Positions 58,561 to 64,000 of a DNA stretch of 64,000 nucleotides are shown here, piece after piece. This DNA comes from Corvus cornix cornix. Lineage: Eukaryota > Chordata > Aves > Passeriformes > Corvidae. The notes beneath the pieces were generated by a model. It ran no database searches and was not told the origin of the DNA. It saw only the letters and a program-made list of their open reading frames with translations. A program made the position numbers and the translations under genes. The stretch's first letter is position 1, and the number at the start of each line of letters is the position of its first letter. The DNA is taken from contig NC_046339.1 of NCBI RefSeq assembly GCF_000738735.6, positions 22,805,714 through 22,869,713 on the forward strand. Direction: 5' to 3'.

Positions 58561-60817
58561 TCATCCCTCAGGCAGTTTGTGCTTTTATTGTGATTCTTCC
58601 CCATCTGTTTGGATTTAAAAAGGGACAAATTCTCTGGTTTCTGAGGGGGTTTACTCCAAGTGTGAAAATGAGCAGGTCTGGAAGATAGGAAGTACTTTGG
58701 AAATTACCACAGAAGGCACGAGCAGATACACACGGCTGAGAAAATAAAATGGATTTGGGTCTGATAAAAGACCTGGATCTGAGTATTAAATACGTACATG
58801 TATGAAATCGTGGTACATGTGTGCAAGTTGGTGTGTGAAGAGGCAAAGCAGCAGCTTGGTAATCAATGGTTGTTCCCTGCAATGACTGATAACCCCAAAT
58901 GTTATGGCTTCTCTGAGTTTTCTATTCACTTAGAGGGCTGTGGACTGCTACTCCTTTCAGAATGCTAAGACCAGTTCCATGTCCTGGCTTTGCTGAAGGT
59001 TTAGCTGTCTCTGTTGGACATTTATTCTGTATTTTTAAAAACATTTGGGCTTTGATGTAATGATGTGCATATGAATACCTAGAAGGTGGGGTTGGGGGAA
59101 GAAACGCTCAAGTCAGCAAGAGATGAAATGGAGATGAACTGAGTAGAAACCCCTTGAATTTGGAAATCAGAAGAAACAAAGATCAAGAACAGCCCTCCAA
59201 AGAGCTTCAAGTAGGTACGTGGGGACGGTGAGTAGAACCAGAACTTCTGGTTAAAGACCTTTCAGTCTTTTATGCCCCTAATTTGCCCATAGTCATCCAG
59301 TATTTACAGCTCCCCTCCTGCTTCCAAACCTGAAACACTCCACTTTGCACCATATCAACTTGTAATTGTTGTCCCCTGTTTAGCAGTTAGTTAATGGAAA
59401 ACTGGCATGTTGTGACTGTGGGGATGTTAAATTCTGTTGTTGTGCCATCAGGATTGCAAAGATCCTGGTGCAAAGATCAGGAGAACGTCGAGGTTATTGC
59501 TGCATCTCACTGTGCCTTGACTGATTGATGGATTTTTACTGCTTTTAATTTTCCCTTTCCCTGTCGTACTGTCCCTCCCCATCCCAGAGAGTGCTGGAAC
59601 AGATAAAGCTGGAGGTTTTAATGAGGCTAATTCCACCAGTGTTAATCTCCTTGCCTGGGATAAACACGGAGCGGTAGTTACTAAGTCAGCAGCCTTGGGA
59701 TGCTTTCCAAAGCACATTTTACCTTTGGATATTAGCCCTGAAGCTACCCTGAGACTGGGTTTAGGAACAAAAAAGAGTCCAGGGCACAAAGGCCACCCGA
59801 GAGCAATGAGGATTTCACCACAGGGAGGGTCACTGCCATCCAGGACTGTCTAAAACCCAAAGGTTTATTGCATGTGCTGCAGCTGAATGGAGGGCAGGGG
59901 GCGTTTGGGATGAAAACAAGGCAGAAAAAGCTCAACTGAGGCATTAGTTGTCCTGCTCCGTTTCCTGTAGGATGCTCTTGTCAAAAGGAAGGGTGTCCTA
60001 AGGGGCAGGAGAGATGCCGAAGCAGGTTAAAAAACCCCCAAGCCCTAAAAACAGGGGTTCAAATTAAAGTTAAAAGCTTGCAAGTTTTTTAAAATAAATA
60101 CAATATTCGCTTTAAAATATAGAATAAAAATTAATAATAACAACATAACAACATTTGGGCGGTTATCTGGTGTTATGAAATTGGGGGATGAGGGAGGAAG
60201 AGGAAGTGAATGGAGACAACAGATGATGAGAAAACGTGGATGTTACCAGCAAAACCCAGAGGTAACGACAGCCCCAGCAATGCCCAGGGGCAAACGGGAT
60301 GTCTGGCTCTTGGGACCAGGTGTTCAGGAATCCTCGTGACCAGTCTGACAAGTGACTTGAAGATCCAAATTTGAAGGAAAGGAGAAGGAATTGGAAATCA
60401 TGAGGTTTTGGCTGCCAGGTCTGTTTTTTCAGTGACAGAAGGGTGTCTCACTTCACTCCTTGAATTCTGCACTCATTACACTGCTGCCTGGTCCTCAGCA
60501 GTGGAGAAAGAGGAGAAGACAGAGCTTAAACTTGTCATCACCCCAGCCAGTTTTTGGTCAGTGGGGTTCCCAACGGCTGGGTGTGCTTCCCAGCTTTCCT
60601 ATTCCTCTGATCCATGGAAAACAAGGAGCAGGGAATCCTACCAAAAGCTTGTTAACAAGCTTATTTACATGACAGCTTTTTAACATATTTATGTGAAAAA
60701 CCGTAATATTTTAAGGCCGATGGGAATTCTGTCCCACAGCTATGTACAGGAAAACAGGCTTTACCAAAACAAAAGGAGCACTTCAGGTGTAGTAAGGAAG
60801 GATAGCACTTCAGGCTA
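58561..60817. other. Unassigned region and probable FBXL12-like 3' UTR
   Basis: No coding sequence recognised. The right part is likely 3' UTR of the minus-strand FBXL12-like gene. A minus-strand AATAAA lies at 59864-59869; a weaker CATAAA lies near 60690. An A/T-rich run with plus-strand AATAAA-like motifs sits at 60.08-60.15 kb. Confidence 0.5.
59864..59869 (-). terminator. Candidate poly(A) signal of the FBXL12-like gene
   Basis: TTTATT on the plus strand (AATAAA on the minus strand), about 950 bp past the stop codon, followed in the transcript direction by a TG-rich stretch (tggatggcagtg). Confidence 0.35.
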
Positions 60818-62059
60818 TCAAGGAGTGTGAGATATGGTGCAATGTGGAAAATTCTCCTGAATTTTATCGAGGAGTTCATCTTCAAAGCAAGTTCCACCTA
60901 ATTTGAGGTGGTTCAGGCGAGGCAGCACTTGCAACAAAGCAATAACAGTACCAAGGGAGACCAAATCATAGAGGTCAAGGCACAGGGTCTCCAGGTGCTC
61001 CAGTGTCACAATAGCAACCAGCCCCCTGTTTGTCAGGAAGTAGGCATTGCTGATTTCCAGGTAGCGGAGCTGCTTCATGTGGCGCCCAATGAATACCATG
61101 GCAGCATCACCAATGATGCAGTGCCGCAGAATCAGACGTTCAAGCTCTTCCAGGTGTGGAGCTGCTGCTTGGATCCCCATATCAGTGATGCGGTAGGTGC
61201 CACAAAGGCTCAGTGTCTTCAAGTGGTTCTGTGAGGAAATGCCAAGAAGATGACGGTCAGAAAAGGTGGGAATGCTGTGGATAGTGAGGTGTTGTACCTG
61301 TGGTGGTGGCACTGAAGGGGAGACGCAGAACCAGGCATCAGGGATGTCGCAGAGGCTCAGCTCCAGTGTGGTGACAGAAGAGGGCATGCTCTCGTACGGG
61401 ACATGGCGGAGGTCTGTCTCGGTCAGGCACAGCCGATGGAGCTGGGGACAGCGCTTCCGAAGGGCAGCCAGCAGTGCCGGTGAGAGGAGCCGCTGCTTGC
61501 CGCCCGAGCGAGGCATGCCCCGCATCCGCAGGGTGCACAGGCTGTCAGGGAGGCGGTGGCGCACCAGGTGCCACAGCGTGCGGCGGGTGATCTGGGGGGA
61601 TGAAAGGGCCTAGCTCCAGGGGATGGCGTGGGGAAAGGCACCCCTGTCGCAGTGGGGTGGTTCCCCCCATTCCCCTCAGCTTCTGCCTGCAGCGGGGTGA
61701 TCTGACCGCCCCCCCAGTCTCAGTCCCTGTCCACAGTGGGGTGGTCTCGCCTCCCCCCATCCCTCCTGCCCACAGCGGAACTGTGTCCGCCCCCCGCCCC
61801 GCTGTGCGGACAGGCGGCCCGTACCCGGTGAGGGCTCAGATCCACATGTGTCCAGACCGCTCGGTCCTGCGCCAGCTGCTGCCACCGCCGGCAGACCCTG
61901 CGGGGAGGCGAGCAGCCGTCAGCGCCGGGCCGAGGAAGCGGCAGGCGGCCGGTCCCGCCCGGGGAGACCCTACCTGGCCGCTCGCAGCCGGTCCCGCAGC
62001 GGCAGCAGCGCCAGGACCTGCACCAGCACCGAGTCGGGCAGGGCCGCCCGCTCCGCCAT
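60818..62059 (-). CDS. FBXL12: FBXL12-like F-box/leucine-rich-repeat protein, three exons, 310 aa
   Basis: Exons (minus strand) 61974-62059, 61825-61897 and 60818-61591, with introns of 76 and 233 bp and correct GT-AG sites. Start MAERAALPDSVL, stop after FPHCTISHTP. The F-box is residues about 7-48 (LPDSVLVQVLALLPLRDRLR, then AARVCRRWQQLAQDRAVW), the Skp1-binding module of SCF ubiquitin ligases. Exon 3 holds the leucine-rich repeats (for example LKTLSLCGTYRITDMGIQAA and LERLILRHCIIGDAAM), the expected substrate-binding part. By memory human FBXL12 has 326 aa, the same VCxRW...WRHVDL and MWHLLRRY/TLWHLVRH features and LGGTYRVTETG/LCGTYRITDMG. Overall similarity is moderate, so an FBXL12 paralogue is possible. 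Its substrates (p57/p21, ALDH3 and others in mammals) cannot be assumed here. Confidence 0.82.
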
Positions 62060-62284
62060 CGCGGCGTTGCTAACAACAAACCCGGGGCGCGGCCCTGGCG
62101 ACGCCTCAGTTCCGGGGCCGCGCCGGCGGCCCTGCCAGAGCCCGGGGCGCGGCCTCGGCCGGTACCGGCAGGCCCCGGTAGCTCCGCTGGGCTCGGGACC
62201 TCCCCCTTTAACCCCCTTCCTTACCAGCAACCCCCTCCCCGTGCCTCTTCGTTCCCCCGCGTTAAGCCCCGGTGTCTCCTCCAG
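61818..62284 (-). repeat. Duplicated FBXL12-like 5' end, copy B (in the complete gene)
   Basis: Partner of 57892-58358, 466/467 identical. This copy is continuous with intron 2 and the LRR exon, so it is the functional one. Identity ends at 62285, within cctcgtcccacgagtgcctc. Confidence 0.9.
62066..62077 (-). promoter_or_regulatory. Short palindrome GTTGCTAACAAC just upstream of the FBXL12-like start
   Basis: Perfect GTTG...CAAC inverted repeat, 7-18 bp upstream of the ATG in the CpG-rich promoter, also present in copy A (58140-58151). It faintly resembles an RFX half-site pair; function unknown. Confidence 0.25.
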
Positions 62285-63836
62285 CCTCGTCCCACGAGTG
62301 CCTCTTGTCCCCGCTTCTCCGTGCCTCTTGTCCCGTTACCCCCCACCTTGCCCCAGTGCCTCTTCTTCCCTTGGTGTCTCTTGGAGAAGAAGTGGCTTAA
62401 CACTGACCGTTCCTGGTCCAGTCACTCTCCCTGACATGTTGTTTCTAACACCCTTCTAATGTTCACGTGGCACCAGCTCACATAATCTCTCTGAATACCT
62501 GGCAGGCCATCACAGGACGGGAACAGCTGTCATGACTCTCGGAGACGATCCTGGAATGTCTACAGTGCATAGTTGCAACCCTGGAAGAAGAGAATACAAA
62601 GTAATAAATTCAACGCTGACCTCAGGAGGATGCTTGAGCAGGTAAAACATGCTGTCCCTACCTCTGCAAAGCTTTATTGTCCTCTGGAACATGACACATT
62701 TCACCAGACAGCACTTTGGAGTTGTCTGCTTGTTTTCTTTCCTCTCCCTTTCACCCATGTGGACACACACTGTTGTATTTTCTTTTTATTCTGACACCCC
62801 ACGGCCTTCACAAATGCAACTTCATGCTGATGCCAACCTCCTTGCCCCAGTGTCCCCAGACACACACTTGTCTCTCATAGCCCACACTGAATGCTTTTTG
62901 CCCACAAACTACAGTCTCTGGGCGGAGATCTCCTTGTCTTGACATCCAGAAAGTTGTTTTGCTCCATTTGGTGGCAGGTGTCTGTGATCTTTTTTCCCAT
63001 CCAGTGTGTAGGTGGAATAGGAATGGAGAAGCCTGAAGAGACTTCTCTAAAAGTCTGACCAGCAAATGACCTGCTTTTATACACGTGAGAACAGAATCTT
63101 CCTCAGTGGGAGGAGGCTCTGGCCATACAGTTGTACTGGCAGTAGCAGCAATCACCAGACTTCTCTCTGTACATGAAATGGGTTTGGTAACACCCTGGTC
63201 TCCTTGAGGAGGTGAATCTTCACAGGCGTCAGGGCAGAATACATGTAAGATGTATGTCAGTCAAGTACAGGATGCTGAGCTCTGGCAAGTGAGCCAAGAG
63301 TGCTGCTGAAGCACAGCTTCAGCACAGGTACAGCTGAAGGCTGTTTTCACCAGGAAGCCTCAGAGTCTGAAGTTCAGGTGTGACAGAAAGCAAACTGAAC
63401 TCCTTCCCCTTGGGACTTGCAAGTGGCTGCCTGTGCTGTGGACCTACTTCTGCAGTTCAGCAGTGTGTTGGTTTTGTACAGCCTGGTTTTTGGTGGCAGG
63501 GGGGCCACAGCTCTGTGAGAAGCTGCTGGAAGCTTCCACCACATCCAACAGAGCCAATCTCTGATGGCTCTGAAGATGGACATGCTGCTGGCCAAGCCTG
63601 GGCCAATTAGAGATGTTGGTAACATCTCTGTGATAACAGATTTAAGAAGAAAATCAAAACAAAGGGGGGCACACTGTTAATTCCAGCCAGAGAAGAGGAG
63701 GAGTTGAGAACATGTGAGAGAAACAACAGGGGGACACCAAGGTCAGCGGGGAAGGAGGGGCAGGAGGTGCTCCAGGCACCAGAGCCAGGATGCCTCTGCA
63801 GGCTGTGGTGATGACCATGGTGAAACAGCTGGGCCC
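62285..63836. other. Unassigned region upstream of the FBXL12-like gene
   Basis: Mixed-composition DNA with only short frames. No exon, RNA gene or repeat family was recognised after the short cctcttgtccc stretch at its left edge. Confidence 0.6.
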
Positions 63837-63840
63837 CTGC

Positions 63841-64000
63841 AGCCCCTGGGGATCCACAGGGGATGCAGAGATCCACCCGCAGCCCGTGGGGATCCACGGG
63901 GGATGCAGAGATCCACCCACAGCCCCTGGGGATCTACAGGGGATGCAGAGATCCACCCGCAGCCCGTGGGGATCCACGGGGGATGCAGAGATCCACCCGC
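63841..64000 (+). repeat. 40-bp minisatellite with 80-bp higher-order unit
   Basis: Four consecutive 40-bp monomers start at 63841, 63881, 63921 and 63961, each beginning agccc(c/g)tggggatc. Monomers 1 and 3 share cctgg and cacagg/tacagg; monomers 2 and 4 share cgtgg and cacggg. This alternation shows amplification as an 80-bp dimer. The array continues beyond the window. Confidence 0.9.

Noticed and set aside
58044..58593. Long frames on both strands around the FBXL12-like promoter copies
   Set aside because: CpG-island read-through; the same frames recur at copy B because the DNA is duplicated.
60908..61234. 108-codon plus-strand frame
   Set aside because: Antisense shadow of the LRR exon of the FBXL12-like gene.
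63607..63977. Minus-strand frames with MDPHGLRVDLCIP repeats
   Set aside because: Translation of the 40-bp minisatellite, whose period is not a multiple of three, so frames change between units.

Overview
This window is vertebrate genomic DNA, most likely from a bird. It holds CR1 retroposon 3' fragments ending in degenerate ATTCTATG-type tails, short GT-AG introns, CpG-island promoters, and protein sequences close to but distinct from mammalian WDR33 and SFT2D3. A non-avian reptile cannot be excluded. No prokaryotic, plasmid or phage features are visible.

Layout. (1) 1-27078: about 27 kb of AT-rich DNA in which I recognise no coding exon. It is best read as a long 5' intron of WDR33, with CR1 fragments, homopolymer runs and one well-formed cryptic poly(A) site near 19.86 kb. 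(2) 27079-46695, plus strand: the 3' fifteen coding exons of WDR33, the WD-repeat AAUAAA-recognition subunit of CPSF. They encode 1078 residues, from the fourth blade region of the propeller through the collagen-like GPQG region to the RG-rich C terminus, followed by the 3' UTR. All introns are GT-AG and every reading-frame phase closes. (3) 49384-50037, minus strand: intronless SFT2D3, a four-helix Golgi/endosome membrane protein, in a CpG island and converging on WDR33 as in mammals. (4) 50.2-57.9 kb: a repeat-dense interval. It has a ~2.4 kb degenerate 9-bp minisatellite interrupted by a clean solo LTR with 6-bp target duplications. Next come ~185-bp tandem satellite units in opposite orientations, including a ~300-bp inverted repeat, and then a second small 9-bp array. 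(5) 57.89-62.29 kb: an FBXL12-like F-box/LRR gene on the minus strand (three exons, 310 aa). A second, 466/467-identical copy of its promoter, exon 1, intron 1 and exon 2 lies 3926 bp away, without the LRR exon. (6) 62.3-64.0 kb: unassigned sequence, then a 40-bp minisatellite with an alternating 80-bp higher-order pattern running off the window.

The three genes are not an operon. WDR33 acts in nuclear mRNA 3'-end formation, SFT2D3 probably in vesicle fusion at the Golgi, and the FBXL12-like protein as a candidate SCF substrate receptor. The most notable part is the 50-62 kb interval. Repeat families, a solo LTR and a partial gene duplication meet there, and the duplication leaves a potentially expressible F-box-only mini-gene whose tail would be read from minisatellite DNA.
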